64,000 bases of DNA, taken from Mycetohabitans rhizoxinica HKI 454. GTDB taxonomy: Bacteria; Pseudomonadota; Gammaproteobacteria; Burkholderiales; Burkholderiaceae. Location: positions 2,424,080 through 2,488,079 of the forward strand of contig NC_014722.1 of the NCBI RefSeq assembly GCF_000198775.1, in the 5' to 3' direction. The notes under the pieces were generated by a model, which had not been told where the DNA came from, searched no databases, and worked only from the letters and a program-made list of their open reading frames with translations. A program made the translations under genes and the position numbers. Below are positions 1-9,877 of the stretch, one piece after another. Every line of letters starts with the position of its first letter. Position 1 is the stretch's first letter.

Positions 1-614
1 GTGGCCCGCACATACCACGCCGGATCGCTGTCGCACGGGCATCCGGTGTACGTGCCGCGGTGCACGACCGAGCGCGCATCGTCGATCATGTCGATCCGCT
101 CGGCGGCACCGGAGCCGCCGGTCAGGTTGAAGTGGTACTTTGGCCGCGTGATGTAGCCCTCGGACGCGCCGACCTTCAAGTGCGCGTCCGGCCCCGCAAA
201 CGCATTGCCGTTGTGGACGATATGCACATTGCCGAATGCATCGGCCAGGTCGGTGTCCACGTCGTAGTGGATCGAATCGGCCTTGATTACGGACGTGTAG
301 CGGCGCAACTCAGCACTGCCCTCGAGCGACGCGTCACGATCCGCCGTGCCACTGGCCACCTCGCTCAGCCCGAACACCGCCGGCGGCGCGCCCGATGGCA
401 GCGCATGCTCCTCGAGCTGCGGCGCGACGCGCAGTCCCCACGGCGCATCCAGCCGGGTCGGCTGCGCGGCTGCACCGATCAGTTGCGCGTGCGAAAGCGC
501 CGGCAGGAATCCCGGTACCGCAAGCAAGGCGGCGACGACGTGCGTCAGGCAAGGCACGCGTCGCGAATTGGGCGCGGGTGACAAATTCGTTCGATCGAGC
601 TGTGTTGGCGGCAT
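1..614 (-). CDS. lptD: LPS-assembly outer-membrane protein LptD, N-terminal part (runs off window)
   Basis: LptD is the outer-membrane translocon that places lipopolysaccharide on the cell surface together with LptE. Reading the complement from an ATG at 614 gives about 204 residues: a signal-peptide-like stretch ending SHAQ, then the Burkholderia-type start of the mature protein (LDAPWGLRVAPQLEEH) and the LptA-like jellyroll region with IKADSIHYDVDTDLADAFGN. The motif TGCPCDSDPAWYVRA, with the cysteine pair typical of LptD, sits at the window edge. The barrel lies outside. The gene is divergent from the amgK remnant, the usual Burkholderia arrangement. The start is the first ATG compatible with a signal peptide. 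Confidence 0.9.
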   Translation of the reverse strand, partial: MPPTQLDRTNLSPAPNSRRVPCLTHVVAALLAVPGFLPALSHAQLIGAAAQPTRLDAPWGLRVAPQLEEHALPSGAPPAVFGLSEVASGTADRDASLEGSAELRRYTSVIKADSIHYDVDTDLADAFGNVHIVHNGNAFAGPDAHLKVGASEGYITRPKYHFNLTGGSGAAERIDMIDDARSVVHRGTYTGCPCDSDPAWYVRA

Positions 615-745
615 GAATGCAGTGGACGAAGCGACGCCGCCCGGCATGAGCGGCCGCCCGGGCAACATCGCGGCGGAGCTGCCCGCCCCGGCCTCGGGGC
701 CCGCGCCGCGCGCCAGTGCCGGTCGCATCAAAAAAGTCGTGGGGT

Positions 746-751
746 ATTATA
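746..751 (-). promoter_or_regulatory. possible -10 element for lptD
   Basis: A perfect TATAAT reads on the minus strand in the lptD/amgK divergent gap. No convincing -35 hexamer lies 16-18 bases away, and the implied leader to the lptD ATG is about 130 bases, so this is only a candidate. Confidence 0.3.
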
Positions 752-783
752 TGGCAAGACGTTTTCGTATCCCCGCAACTTTC

Positions 784-1212
784 ATGACGCAGACCTGCGC
801 AAGCCCCTCGTTCGCCGTTGCCGATCCCCGGCTGGACTTGCTGCGCAACTGGCTCGGCTCGCTGACCGCGGCACTGGGGCTCGCGCCCGCCACGCTAACG
901 CCTGCCTCCTCGGACGCGGGCTTTCGCCGCTATTTCCGGGTGGCTGCTAGCCCGGCCGGCGAACGCGGCACGTTGATCGCGATGGACGCGCCACCGCTAC
1001 AAGAATGGATGGGTTTGCAACGGCACATCAAGATCATTGGGCTGTTCGCCCGTCTCCACTATCGGGACGGCAAGCCGCGCTACCTAACTGACGTGCCGCG
1101 CTTTATCGGCTATGCGCGCAAGGTGGCCCGGCGCTACCGGGAATTGACGCCGTTCGCCGTACTGCTGGACGAGATCGAAGGGCGCGCGGTGCAAGTCGGT
1201 TACACGTTCTGA
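784..1212 (+). pseudogene. amgK: amgK remnant: N-acetylmuramate/N-acetylglucosamine kinase with internal deletion
   Basis: AmgK phosphorylates MurNAc at C1 in the cell-wall recycling route that feeds MurU. The reading frame from ATG 784 gives 142 residues, against roughly 340 for the family. The first ~70 residues match the AmgK N-terminus (RLDLLRNWL, SSDAGFRRYF, TLIAMDAPP). They are joined directly to the C-terminal end (EWMGLQRHIKIIGLFARLHY ... VGYTF). The missing middle holds the catalytic HxDxxxxN and DxD-type kinase motifs, so the product cannot be an active kinase. The deletion is in frame near 1000-1005. murU, which normally follows, is absent: pepP starts 69 bases after the stop. Confidence 0.9.
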
Positions 1213-1269
1213 GCGAAACACTGGACGCGCTGGACCGTGCGCTATGCGCGGCCCGCACGTAGCCGGCGC

Positions 1270-1275
1270 TACAAT
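1270..1275 (+). promoter_or_regulatory. -10 element of pepP, implying a leaderless mRNA
   Basis: TACAAT ends six bases before the pepP ATG at 1282, so initiation about seven bases downstream would start at or next to the start codon. The same spacing recurs at ruvC and ruvB. No good -35 is visible. Confidence 0.5.
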
Positions 1276-1281
1276 CGCGCC

Positions 1282-2772
1282 ATGGATACCCCAGAGACGA
1301 GCCCGATCGCGCAGCACGACATGCCGACCCATACGCGCTCCCCTACCCCTGCCGACGGCCCACCTCTTAAGGCGGACGACGCACTGCCCGGGCCGCCCGC
1401 CGGCCCGGCGCTGTATCGCGCCCGCCGTGAGCGAGTGATCGGTGCACTGCGCGCCCATGGCGGCGGCGTAGCGATCGTGCGGACCGCACCGATCGCGATC
1501 CGCAACCGCGACACCGAGTATCCGTATCGGCATGACAGCGCATTCTTCTACCTGAGCGGGTTCACCGAACCGCACGCCTGGCTGGTCATCCGTGCCGACG
1601 CAACGCAGTCGCTCACGACGCTGTTCTGCTTGCCGCGCGATATCGAGCGCGAAACTTGGGACGGGGTGCGGTACGGACCGCAACGCGCGCAGCAGGCATT
1701 CGGTGTGGACGCCGCCTACTCGGTCGATGAACTCGACGCCCGAATGCCGGCGCTGCTGGCCAATGCGCACACGCTGCATTACGCACGCGACAATTCGTCG
1801 GGGTTGGACGAGGCCGTGCAGCGATGGCTAGAGGCGAGCAAGCGCGGCGGCGACCGCACTTCGCCGGCGCATCAAGTCAATCTGTCGATCCTGCTCGATG
1901 AGATGCGTCTGATCAAGGACGCGCACGAGCTGGCCACAATGCGCCGGGCCGCCTCGATCTCGGCGCGCGCGCACCTGCAAGCCATGCGGGCGTGCAAACC
2001 GGGCGTGCGCGAATACGAACTTGACGCGCAACTGCTCTACGCTTTCCGCCGCCACGGTGCGCAGGCGCCAGCATACGGCTCGATCGTCGCGGCGGGCGCC
2101 AACGCTTGCGTGCTCCACTACCCCGCCGGCAACGCGCTCGTGCGGGACGGCGACCTGGTCCTAATCGACGCGGGCTGTGAGTTGGACGGCTACGCGTCCG
2201 ATATCACCCGCACCTTTCCAGCCAACGGTCGCTTCACGGCGGCGCAGCGTGATCTGTACGACGTCGTGCTAGCGGCACAACAGGCGGCGATCGACGCGAC
2301 ACGCGCCGGCGTGCCGTTCGACGTGCCGCACGAGGCGGCGGTACGTGTGCTGGCGCAGGGCATGCTCGACTTGAAGCTGCTCGACGCGGCCGTGCATGGC
2401 ACGCTCGACGATGTGATCGCCAGCCGCGCCTATACGCGCTTCTACATGCACCGCACCGGTCACTGGATCGGCATGGACGTGCACGACTGCGGTGACTATC
2501 GCGAGCCGGATCCCGGCCCGGCGCGGGACGCAGCCGAGCGCGACGTGCAACGTCCGTGGCGCCGCTTGCGCGCAAACATGACACTGACCATCGAACCCGG
2601 GCTATACGTGCGCGCCGCGCCGGATGTGCCGCGCGCATACTGGAACACCGGAATCCGCATCGAGGATGACGCAATCGTCACAGCCCACGGCTGCGAGCTG
2701 ATGACCCGCGAGGTGCCGGTACGCGCCGACGATATCGAAGCCTGGATGCGCGATGCGCCGGCGCGCGCGTGA
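1282..2772 (+). CDS. pepP: Xaa-Pro aminopeptidase (aminopeptidase P)
   Basis: This cytosolic dimanganese exopeptidase removes an N-terminal residue that precedes proline. The 496-residue product has an N-terminal aminopeptidase P domain (YRARRERVIGAL, TEYPYRHDSAFFYLSGF) and a C-terminal M24 pita-bread domain. The metal ligands are visible in order: Asp in LVLIDAGCELDGYASDITRT, His in HRTGHWIGMDVHDCGDY, Glu in TIEPGLYV and Glu in GIRIEDDAIVT. The ATG at 1282 follows TACAAT closely; an upstream in-frame start at 1237 would read through this promoter. The first ~35 residues are a poorly conserved proline-rich extension. ubiH follows 39 bases downstream. Confidence 0.93.
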   Translation: MDTPETSPIAQHDMPTHTRSPTPADGPPLKADDALPGPPAGPALYRARRERVIGALRAHGGGVAIVRTAPIAIRNRDTEYPYRHDSAFFYLSGFTEPHAWLVIRADATQSLTTLFCLPRDIERETWDGVRYGPQRAQQAFGVDAAYSVDELDARMPALLANAHTLHYARDNSSGLDEAVQRWLEASKRGGDRTSPAHQVNLSILLDEMRLIKDAHELATMRRAASISARAHLQAMRACKPGVREYELDAQLLYAFRRHGAQAPAYGSIVAAGANACVLHYPAGNALVRDGDLVLIDAGCELDGYASDITRTFPANGRFTAAQRDLYDVVLAAQQAAIDATRAGVPFDVPHEAAVRVLAQGMLDLKLLDAAVHGTLDDVIASRAYTRFYMHRTGHWIGMDVHDCGDYREPDPGPARDAAERDVQRPWRRLRANMTLTIEPGLYVRAAPDVPRAYWNTGIRIEDDAIVTAHGCELMTREVPVRADDIEAWMRDAPARA

Positions 2773-2811
2773 CGCGCGGCCGCGCGACAGAATTTCACAG
2801 ACCTTTGCACT

Positions 2812-4092
2812 ATGACCGAATCGAATCCCGCCAGACCCGCGCACGATGCGGCACCCGATGCGCGCGCCGACGCGGCGCGATACGACTATGACGTAGCCAT
2901 CGTCGGCGCCGGGCCAGCTGGACTCGCGCTCGCCGGCTGGCTCGCACGCCGCGGCGGCACCCGTGCATTGCGTGTTGCGTTGATCGACGCACGCGAACCA
3001 GATGCATCGCTGGACGACCCGCGTGCGCTCGCCTTGTCGCACGGCAGCCGCATGCTGCTCGAGCCGCTTGGCTGGCCGCTCGACGCGACACCGATCGAGC
3101 GCATCCATGTGTCGCAGCGCGGTTACCTCGGTCGCGCCGTGATCGAGCGCGACGAGCACGGCGTGCCGGCGCTCGGCTACGTGGTGCGCTATGGCGCGCT
3201 GGTGCATGCGCTCGCCACGGCGGTGCGTGACACCGGCTGCGACTGGATCAGCTCGAGCGTGGCTCGCGCGCCGCGGCAGGACGAACACGGCGTCTGGCTG
3301 CCGATCGAGCCGGTCGGCGCACCCTCTGTTCCCGACGGCGACGCGAGCGCCGCGGCACCGCAACGCGTCGTGCACGCGCGCCTGGTCGTCAACGCGGAGG
3401 GCGGGGTGTACCACGAAGCCGCGTCGCCGCGACTGGCCGCCGGCCAGCACGCCCAGCGCGACTATCGCCAGACGGCGCTGGTGGCCGTGGTCAGCGTGAG
3501 TGCGCCACAACCGCGCGTTGCATGGGAGCGCTTCACGCGCGAAGGGCCCCTTGCGCTGCTGCCGCTCGGCGGCCCACGGCAGGCGGACTATGCGCTGGTC
3601 TGGTGCTGCGATCCGGCCCAGGCCGCGCGGCGCATGGCGCTGTCCGACGCACAGTGGCTAGACGAGTTGCAATGGGCGTTCGGCGACAGGATGGGCCGCT
3701 TCGAGCAGGTTGGCGCGCGCGCAGCCTTCCCACTTGGGCTCCATGCGCTGACCGCGTTAACCGATCGCCGCATTGCATCGATCGGCAATGCGGCGCAAAC
3801 GTTGCACCCGGTCGCCGGACAAGGGCTGAACCTAGGCCTGCGCGATGCGCACGCGCTGCTCGACGCACTCGCGCACCACGGGCCCGAGCCAGCCGCGCTG
3901 CGTGCCTTCACCGCACGCCGGGCCCTGGACCGGCGCGTAACCATCGCCGCGACCGACGTGCTGGCACGCGCCTTCACCGTCGACTTCGCGCCGCTAGCGG
4001 CGCTGCGCGGCCTGGCACTCGGCGCGCTGGACCTGATACCCCCGGTCAAGACAGCGCTCGCGCGGCAGATGATGTTCGGGCAACGGCGCTAA
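2812..4092 (+). CDS. ubiH: UbiH-type FAD-dependent ubiquinone-biosynthesis hydroxylase
   Basis: UbiH/Coq6-family flavoprotein monooxygenases hydroxylate the ubiquinone ring. The 426-residue protein has the Rossmann FAD motif (VAIVGAGPAGLALAGWLA, about residue 28). It also has a DDPRALALSHGS segment and the second FAD motif of the UbiH/VisC group, IGNAAQTLHPVAGQGLNLGL, where the GNAAQTLHP form is typical of UbiH itself. It sits 39 bases after pepP; pepP-ubiH is a widespread pair in proteobacteria. A UbiF/VisC paralogue cannot be fully excluded. Confidence 0.85.
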   Translation: MTESNPARPAHDAAPDARADAARYDYDVAIVGAGPAGLALAGWLARRGGTRALRVALIDAREPDASLDDPRALALSHGSRMLLEPLGWPLDATPIERIHVSQRGYLGRAVIERDEHGVPALGYVVRYGALVHALATAVRDTGCDWISSSVARAPRQDEHGVWLPIEPVGAPSVPDGDASAAAPQRVVHARLVVNAEGGVYHEAASPRLAAGQHAQRDYRQTALVAVVSVSAPQPRVAWERFTREGPLALLPLGGPRQADYALVWCCDPAQAARRMALSDAQWLDELQWAFGDRMGRFEQVGARAAFPLGLHALTALTDRRIASIGNAAQTLHPVAGQGLNLGLRDAHALLDALAHHGPEPAALRAFTARRALDRRVTIAATDVLARAFTVDFAPLAALRGLALGALDLIPPVKTALARQMMFGQRR

Positions 4093-4166
4093 GCGAGGCC
4101 AAGCCGATGACGGCAGTGGCGCTCATTGAACTTTCATGGCGCTCGGGGCTTGCCGCCGGTTAACGC

Positions 4167-4172
4167 TAAAAT
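4167..4172 (+). promoter_or_regulatory. possible -10 of the dusB-fis operon
   Basis: TAAAAT lies in the 147-base gap between ubiH and dusB, in a locally AT-richer stretch. No clear -35 lies 16-18 bases upstream. It is about 67 bases before the dusB ATG. Confidence 0.35.
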
Positions 4173-4239
4173 ACGACTCTTTCCAACGTCTTTCGGATCG
4201 CGCCGCGCCCGGCCGGGTGGCGGCGCGTCGCCCTTTCCG

Positions 4240-5304
4240 ATGCCTGTAATCGGCAAACATGTACTGCGCAACAATCTGTTCGTCGCCCCGATGGCCGGCG
4301 TGACGGACCGTCCATTTCGCCAGTTGTGCAAGCGAATGGGGGCCTCTTACGCGGTGTCGGAGATGGTCGCATCCAACGCGCAGCTGTGGAAAAGCGAAAA
4401 GACGATGCGCCGTGCCAATCACGACGGCGAGGTCGAGCCGATCGCCGTGCAGATTGCCGGCGCCGACCCGGCGATGCTAGCGCAGGCCGCGCAATACAAC
4501 GTCGCGCATGGCGCACAGATCATCGACATCAACATGGGCTGCCCGGCCAAGAAGGTCTGCAACGTCGCGGCAGGCTCCGCGCTACTGCAGAACGAGGCAC
4601 TGGTGGCACGCATTCTCGAGGCAGTCGTGCGTGCGGTCAGCACCGGGCCGGATGCCGTTCCCGTCACACTGAAGATCCGCACCGGCTGGGATCGTGAACA
4701 CCGCAATGCGCTAACAATCGCGCGGCTCGCCGAGCAGGCCGGCATCTCGATGCTCACCGTGCACGGGCGCACACGCGCGGACTTGTATCATGGTCAGGCC
4801 GAGTACGACACGATCGCCGCGGTCAAGGCATCGGTGCACATTCCGGTAGTCGCCAACGGCGATATCACGACGCCGCACAAGGCGCGAGAAGTGCTGTCGA
4901 TCACCGGCGCGGACGCGATCATGATCGGCCGCGCGGCGCAAGGCCGGCCCTGGCTGTTTCGCGAAATTGGGCACTTCCTGGCCACTGGTGAGGTACTGCC
5001 ACCGCCACGGATCGACGAAATCCAACAGTGGATGAACGAGCACCTGCAAGATCATTACGCATTTTATGGCGAATTTACTGGTGTGCGCACCGCACGCAAG
5101 CACATCGGCTGGTACACTCGCGGCCTTTCCGGCGCCAACGCATTCCGGCATCGAATGAACACGCTGGATTCCACCCGGGAACAACTGGCGGCGGTCAACG
5201 CGTTCTTCGACGCCCAAAAGGCGCGATCGGAGCGCCTCGTCTACGTCGACGATGAATCCGGCAAGCACGACACGCCCCCCGACACCGACCGATTAGCAGC
5301 ATGA
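4240..5304 (+). CDS. dusB: tRNA-dihydrouridine synthase B
   Basis: This FMN-dependent enzyme reduces uridine to dihydrouridine in the tRNA D-loop. The 354-residue TIM-barrel protein shows the FMN site APMAGVTDRPFR near the start, the catalytic cysteine in INMGCPAKKVC, the phosphate-binding ANGDI and IGRAAQGRPWLF segments, and the helical tRNA-binding C-terminus (GVRTARKHIGWY). The chosen start MPVIGKHVLRNN fits the family; an upstream in-frame start would add 38 unconserved residues. The stop codon overlaps the fis start (ATGA), the classic dusB-fis operon. Confidence 0.95.
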   Translation: MPVIGKHVLRNNLFVAPMAGVTDRPFRQLCKRMGASYAVSEMVASNAQLWKSEKTMRRANHDGEVEPIAVQIAGADPAMLAQAAQYNVAHGAQIIDINMGCPAKKVCNVAAGSALLQNEALVARILEAVVRAVSTGPDAVPVTLKIRTGWDREHRNALTIARLAEQAGISMLTVHGRTRADLYHGQAEYDTIAAVKASVHIPVVANGDITTPHKAREVLSITGADAIMIGRAAQGRPWLFREIGHFLATGEVLPPPRIDEIQQWMNEHLQDHYAFYGEFTGVRTARKHIGWYTRGLSGANAFRHRMNTLDSTREQLAAVNAFFDAQKARSERLVYVDDESGKHDTPPDTDRLAA

Positions 5305-5534
5305 GCAAGCACAACATCGAACAATGCGTCCGCGACAGTCTCGGCATGTATTTCCGCGATCTGGACGGATCCCGCCCACACGACGTCTATGAAATGGTGA
5401 TGTCCTGCGTCGAGAAACCGATGCTGGAAATCGTCCTTGAGCAGGCGCGGGGCAACCAGTCTCTGGCAGCCGAATATCTCGGCATCAACCGCAACACGCT
5501 GCGCAAGAAACTGCAGGAGCATGGCCTACTGTAG
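5301..5534 (+). CDS. fis: Fis family nucleoid-associated DNA-binding protein
   Basis: Fis bends DNA and modulates rRNA, recombination and growth-phase genes. The 77-residue product is the short beta-proteobacterial form. It has a core helix pair (VYEMVMSCVEKPMLEIVLEQ) and a C-terminal helix-turn-helix, NQSLAAEYLGINRNTLRKKL. It overlaps dusB by four bases, so the two are translationally coupled. Confidence 0.95.
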   Translation: MSKHNIEQCVRDSLGMYFRDLDGSRPHDVYEMVMSCVEKPMLEIVLEQARGNQSLAAEYLGINRNTLRKKLQEHGLL

Positions 5535-5603
5535 CGCAGCGCCCGTGCCTGGCGCACATTTGTCATTCGCGCGCAAGCGCAGCTTCGGGTTCTTTTTTTC
5601 ATC

Positions 5604-7169
5604 ATGATCAAGCAAGCGCTCATTTCCGTTTCCGACAAGGCAGGCATTGTCGATTTCGCCAAAAGCCTGCATGAACTCGGCGTCACCCTGCTGTCCACGG
5701 GCGGCACGGCCAAGCTGCTCGCCGACGCGGGCCTGCCGGTCACCGAGGTGGCCGACTACACCGGCTTTGCGGAAATGCTCGACGGCCGCGTAAAGACGCT
5801 GCACCCGAAGGTCCATGGCGGCATTCTCGCGCGGCGCGACGTGCCCGCACACATGGCTGCACTCGAGCAGCATGGGATCCCGACGATCGACATGCTCATC
5901 GTCAATCTGTATCCGTTTGCGCAAACCGTCGCGAAGGAGAAATGCCCGCTCGACGAGGCCATTGAGAACATTGACATCGGCGGCCCAACGATGTTGCGCT
6001 CGGCGGCGAAGAACCACCGCGACGTGACGGTGGTCGTCGATCCGGCCGACTATGCGGCGGTGCTCGACGAAATGCGCGCGAACGGCAACACGGTCAGTCA
6101 CGCAACCAACTTCCGGCTCGCGACCAAGGTGTTCGCGCACACCGCGCAATACGACGGCGCGATTACGAACTATCTGACCAGCCTCGGCGAGGACTTGCAG
6201 CACGCGACACGCAGCGCGTACCCGGCCACGCTGAATCTGGCCTTCACTAAGGTGCAGGACCTGCGCTACGGTGAGAACCCGCACCAGAGCGCAGCGTTCT
6301 ATCGCGACCTGCAATCTGCCGAAGGCTCGCTGGCCAACTACCGCCAACTGCAGGGCAAGGCGCTGTCGTACAACAACATCGCCGATGCTGACGCGGCATG
6401 GGAATGCGTGAAGACATTCGACGCGCCGGCATGCGTGATTATCAAGCATGCGAACCCGTGCGGTGTGGCCGTGGCGGCGACGCCGGCCGACGCGTACGCC
6501 AAGGCGTTGCAGACCGATCCGACGTCCGCATTCGGGGGCATCATCGCGTTCAATCGCGAAGTCGACGAAGCGGCTGCGCAAGCGGTCGCCAAGCAGTTCG
6601 TCGAAGTGCTACTCGCGCCGTCGTTGACCGACGCGGCGCGACAGGTCTTCGCCGCGAAGCAGAATGTGCGCGTGCTACAGGTGCCGCTGGGCAACGCAGC
6701 TAACACGTACGATCTAAAGCGCGTCGGCGGCGGCTTGCTGGTGCAGTCACCGGATACGAAGAACGTGCAGCCGCACGAGTTGCGCGTGGTCACGAAACGG
6801 CATCCGACGCCTAAGGAAATGGACGACCTGTTGTTCGCCTGGCGCGTCGCCAAATTCGTCAAGTCCAATGCGATCGTGTTTTGCGCGAACGGCATGACGC
6901 TAGGTGTCGGCGCGGGGCAGATGAGCCGCGTCGATTCGGCTCGCATCGCCGGCATCAAGGCGCAAAACGCGAAGCTGTCGTTGACCGGCTCGGCGGTCGC
7001 CTCTGACGCGTTCTTCCCGTTCCGCGACGGACTCGACGTGGTCGTCGCGGCCGGTGCGACCTGCGTGATCCAACCCGGCGGCTCGATGCGCGACGACGAG
7101 GTGATCGCAGCCGCCGACGAGCACAATGTCGCGATGATCGTCACCGGCACGCGGCATTTCCGTCACTGA
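5604..7169 (+). CDS. purH: bifunctional AICAR formyltransferase/IMP cyclohydrolase
   Basis: PurH catalyses the last two steps of IMP synthesis in the cytosol. The 521-residue length is standard. The N-terminal MGS-like cyclohydrolase domain shows [26 protein letters not shown] and [16 protein letters not shown]. The C-terminal transformylase domain has the catalytic Lys-His of KHANPCG and the segment [18 protein letters not shown]. It starts 69 bases after fis and could be co-transcribed with dusB-fis; no terminator hairpin is evident in the gap. Confidence 0.97.
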   Translation: MIKQALISVSDKAGIVDFAKSLHELGVTLLSTGGTAKLLADAGLPVTEVADYTGFAEMLDGRVKTLHPKVHGGILARRDVPAHMAALEQHGIPTIDMLIVNLYPFAQTVAKEKCPLDEAIENIDIGGPTMLRSAAKNHRDVTVVVDPADYAAVLDEMRANGNTVSHATNFRLATKVFAHTAQYDGAITNYLTSLGEDLQHATRSAYPATLNLAFTKVQDLRYGENPHQSAAFYRDLQSAEGSLANYRQLQGKALSYNNIADADAAWECVKTFDAPACVIIKHANPCGVAVAATPADAYAKALQTDPTSAFGGIIAFNREVDEAAAQAVAKQFVEVLLAPSLTDAARQVFAAKQNVRVLQVPLGNAANTYDLKRVGGGLLVQSPDTKNVQPHELRVVTKRHPTPKEMDDLLFAWRVAKFVKSNAIVFCANGMTLGVGAGQMSRVDSARIAGIKAQNAKLSLTGSAVASDAFFPFRDGLDVVVAAGATCVIQPGGSMRDDEVIAAADEHNVAMIVTGTRHFRH

Positions 7170-7271
7170 CGCCGTGAGCGCTTCCATTTCGCCGCCGGTG
7201 CGGCCGATCGTCTCGACGCGGACGGTGCAGTGCACGGCCGCGTCGGGACGCCGGTCGGCTATAGTGGCACG

Positions 7272-7814
7272 ATGAGAATACTTGGCATCGACCCGGGCTT
7301 GCGTGTCACCGGCTTTGGCGTCATCGACAAGCACGGACACGCGCTCACCTACGTGGCCAGCGGCGTGATCCGTACCGCGAACGCCGATCTGCCGAGCCGC
7401 CTGGGCACGATCTTCGACGGCGTGGCGACGCTGATCCGCGAGCATAGTCCGGATCAGGCCGCGATCGAGAAAGTATTCGTCAACGTCAATCCGCAATCGA
7501 CGCTGCTGCTGGGGCAGGCGCGTGGCGCGGCGATTTGCGCCCTCGTATCGGGCCGCGTATCAGTGGCCGAATACACCGCGCTGCAACTCAAGCAAGCGGT
7601 GGTCGGCTACGGGCGCGCGACCAAGGACCAGATGCAGCAGATGGTGGTCCGACTGCTGAACTTGAGCGGCTTGCCCGGCACCGACGCCGCCGACGCGCTC
7701 GGCATGGCGATCTGCCACGCGAACAGCGGCACGGCGATCAACACGCTCGGCACGCTCGCGCCGGCATTGGCAAAGAAAGGCTATCGCGTGCGACGTGGCC
7801 GGCTGATCGGCTGA
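7272..7814 (+). CDS. ruvC: Holliday junction resolvase RuvC
   Basis: RuvC cleaves Holliday junctions produced by RuvAB branch migration. The 180-residue product has the catalytic acidic residues of the RNase H fold: Asp in [13 protein letters not shown], Glu in AAIEKVFVN, and the paired acidic residues of [15 protein letters not shown]. The ATG at 7272 follows a TATAGT hexamer (7260-7265) by six bases, suggesting a leaderless mRNA. A longer in-frame start at 7230 adds 14 unconserved residues. It heads the ruvC-ruvA-ruvB block. Confidence 0.95.
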   Translation: MRILGIDPGLRVTGFGVIDKHGHALTYVASGVIRTANADLPSRLGTIFDGVATLIREHSPDQAAIEKVFVNVNPQSTLLLGQARGAAICALVSGRVSVAEYTALQLKQAVVGYGRATKDQMQQMVVRLLNLSGLPGTDAADALGMAICHANSGTAINTLGTLAPALAKKGYRVRRGRLIG

Positions 7815-7876
7815 CCCGGCATAGTATCCACGTCGCGATACGCTACACTCGCGCATCCACCCTACATTGATTCGCC

Positions 7877-8458
7877 ATGATCGGTCGCATTGCGGGCACC
7901 CTGCTCGAGAAAAACCCGCCACATCTGCTGGTCGACTGCAACGGCGTCGGCTACGAGGTCGACGTGCCGATGAGCACGTTCTACAACCTTCCAGGCACTG
8001 GCGACAAAATCACGTTGCTGACTCAACTGATCGTGCGCGAGGACGCGCACCTGCTATATGGTTTTCTCACGCAGCAGGAGCGGCAAACGTTTCGCGAACT
8101 GCTGAAGATCAGCGGCATCGGCGCACGTATGGCGCTCGCGGTGCTCTCCGGGATGAGCGTGAGCGACCTTGCGCAGACAGTGACGCAGCAGGATACCGCC
8201 CGCCTGACGCGAGTGCCGGGCATCGGCAAGAAAACCGCCGAGCGACTGTTGCTCGAGTTGAAAGGCAAACTGGGCGCCGACATCGGCGCGGCCGCCTCGG
8301 CCGCGTCATCGTCCGACCATGCGCCGGACATCCTGCACGCCCTGCTCTCGCTTGGCTATTCCGAGAAGGAAGCGCTTGCCGCGATTAAAAACGTGCCGGC
8401 CGGCACCGGTGTGTCGGACGGCATCAAGCTCGCTTTGAAGGCATTGTCGAAGGCATAA
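7877..8458 (+). CDS. ruvA: Holliday junction branch-migration protein RuvA
   Basis: RuvA binds four-way junctions as a tetramer and loads the RuvB motor. The 193 residues comprise an OB-fold ([20 protein letters not shown]), two helix-hairpin-helix motifs ([18 protein letters not shown] and [19 protein letters not shown]) and the C-terminal RuvB-contact domain ([19 protein letters not shown]). It starts 62 bases after ruvC; TACACT at 7844-7849 is a plausible -10 of its own. Confidence 0.96.
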   Translation: MIGRIAGTLLEKNPPHLLVDCNGVGYEVDVPMSTFYNLPGTGDKITLLTQLIVREDAHLLYGFLTQQERQTFRELLKISGIGARMALAVLSGMSVSDLAQTVTQQDTARLTRVPGIGKKTAERLLLELKGKLGADIGAAASAASSSDHAPDILHALLSLGYSEKEALAAIKNVPAGTGVSDGIKLALKALSKA

Positions 8459-8522
8459 GCTTCATGCGACGCAGCACGGCGTGGCAACTGGCATGTCGGC
8501 GGCATCGCGGTACAATCAGCAA

Positions 8523-9584
8523 ATGATCGAAACGGACAAACTTGGCTCGGAGCGCGTCATTGCAGCGACCCCCGCCTCGCCCAACGAGGAGGTGTTCGAG
8601 CGGGCGCTACGCCCGCGGCTGCTGGACGAATATGTCGGGCAGGAAAAGGTTCGCGGGCAGCTCGAAATCTTTATTGAAGCGGCAAAGCGCCGCTCGGAAG
8701 CGCTCGACCACGTGCTACTGTTTGGCCCCCCGGGGCTGGGCAAGACCACGCTCGCGCACATCGTCGCGCGGGAAATGGGCGTCAACCTGCGCCAGACGTC
8801 CGGGCCGGTGCTCGAACGGGCCGGCGACCTGGCTGCACTGCTGACCAATCTCGAAGCGAACGACGTGCTGTTCATCGACGAGATCCACCGGTTGTCGCCA
8901 GTCGTCGAGGAAATCCTATATCCGGCGCTCGAAGACTACCAGATCGACATCATGATCGGCGAGGGACCGGCCGCGCGCAGCGTCAAGCTGGATCTGCACC
9001 CGTTCACGCTGGTGGGGGCCACGACCCGCGCCGGCATGCTGACCAACCCGTTACGGGACCGCTTTGGCATCGTCGCCCGGCTCGAATTCTATACCGCGGG
9101 CGAATTGGCGCGGATCGTCGAGCGTTCGGCCCACCTGCTTGGCGCGCAAATCGAATCCGAAGGCGCGCTGGAGATCGCGCGGCGTTCGCGCGGCACGCCA
9201 CGGATCGCGAACCGGCTGCTGCGTCGCGTGCGAGACTATGCCGAGGTCAAGTCCGACGGCCGCATCACGGCGACGACGGCCGATGCGGCGCTGGCGATGC
9301 TTGATGTTGACCCGGTCGGCTTCGATTTGATGGATCGCAAGCTGCTAGAGGCGATCCTGCACAAGTTCGATGGTGGCCCGGTGGGCCTGGATAACCTGGC
9401 CGCCGCGATCGGCGAGGAGCGCGACACAATCGAGGACGTCATCGAGCCTTATCTGATCCAGCAGGGCTATCTACAACGCACGCCGCGCGGACGCGTCGCG
9501 ACGCTGCTCGCCTATCGCCACTTCGGCCTTGCGGCGCCGGATGCGGGACCGATTCGCGACCTGTGGAACACCAGCGGCGAATAG
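8523..9584 (+). CDS. ruvB: Holliday junction branch-migration ATPase RuvB
   Basis: RuvB is the hexameric AAA+ motor of branch migration. The 353-residue protein shows Walker [10 protein letters not shown], Walker B FIDEIHR, sensor 1 GATTRAG, and the sensor 2 arginine in [18 protein letters not shown], followed by the winged-helix C-terminus ([20 protein letters not shown]). The start MIETDKL matches the family; TACAAT at 8511-8516 ends six bases upstream of the ATG, the same leaderless-looking geometry as ruvC and pepP. Confidence 0.97.
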   Translation: MIETDKLGSERVIAATPASPNEEVFERALRPRLLDEYVGQEKVRGQLEIFIEAAKRRSEALDHVLLFGPPGLGKTTLAHIVAREMGVNLRQTSGPVLERAGDLAALLTNLEANDVLFIDEIHRLSPVVEEILYPALEDYQIDIMIGEGPAARSVKLDLHPFTLVGATTRAGMLTNPLRDRFGIVARLEFYTAGELARIVERSAHLLGAQIESEGALEIARRSRGTPRIANRLLRRVRDYAEVKSDGRITATTADAALAMLDVDPVGFDLMDRKLLEAILHKFDGGPVGLDNLAAAIGEERDTIEDVIEPYLIQQGYLQRTPRGRVATLLAYRHFGLAAPDAGPIRDLWNTSGE

Positions 9585-9877
9585 CCGATCTGCCGGTGCG
9601 CCTCTGCGGGCTGGCCGACGACGTACTGAACCGACTGCGCCGGCGCGTGGCGGCCGGCGTCACTTAGCTCACGAGCGACAAAGACCCCGCGCTCGACTAT
9701 TCGTGGCCGCCGGGCAATCCGGGGCTGTTCGGCATTCGGGCTGTTCGGCCCGCATGCAGTGTGCTGGGCAGTCAGTGCATGCCGACACTTCGCGTCGCTG
9801 ATGATCGGCAGCATTAGCGCATTGTTGCTACAGCCATGGCATCCGCTGGCGCTCGCCGGCGTGTTCAATTACGCCAG
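9585..9877 (+). other. gene-free stretch between ruvB and dtd
   Basis: All six frames of these 293 bases are interrupted or composition-biased, and no fragment resembles a protein I know. It may be the eroded site of a gene that other Burkholderiaceae carry between ruvB and dtd, but nothing in the sequence proves this. Confidence 0.4.

Noticed and set aside
334..552. 72-residue frame inside lptD on the minus strand
   Set aside because: It is an Arg/Ala-rich shadow of the lptD frame; the real lptD frame is continuous to the window edge.
9512..9868. 118-residue minus-strand frame after dtd
   Set aside because: It overlaps the ruvB end and shows no family resemblance or ribosome-binding site.
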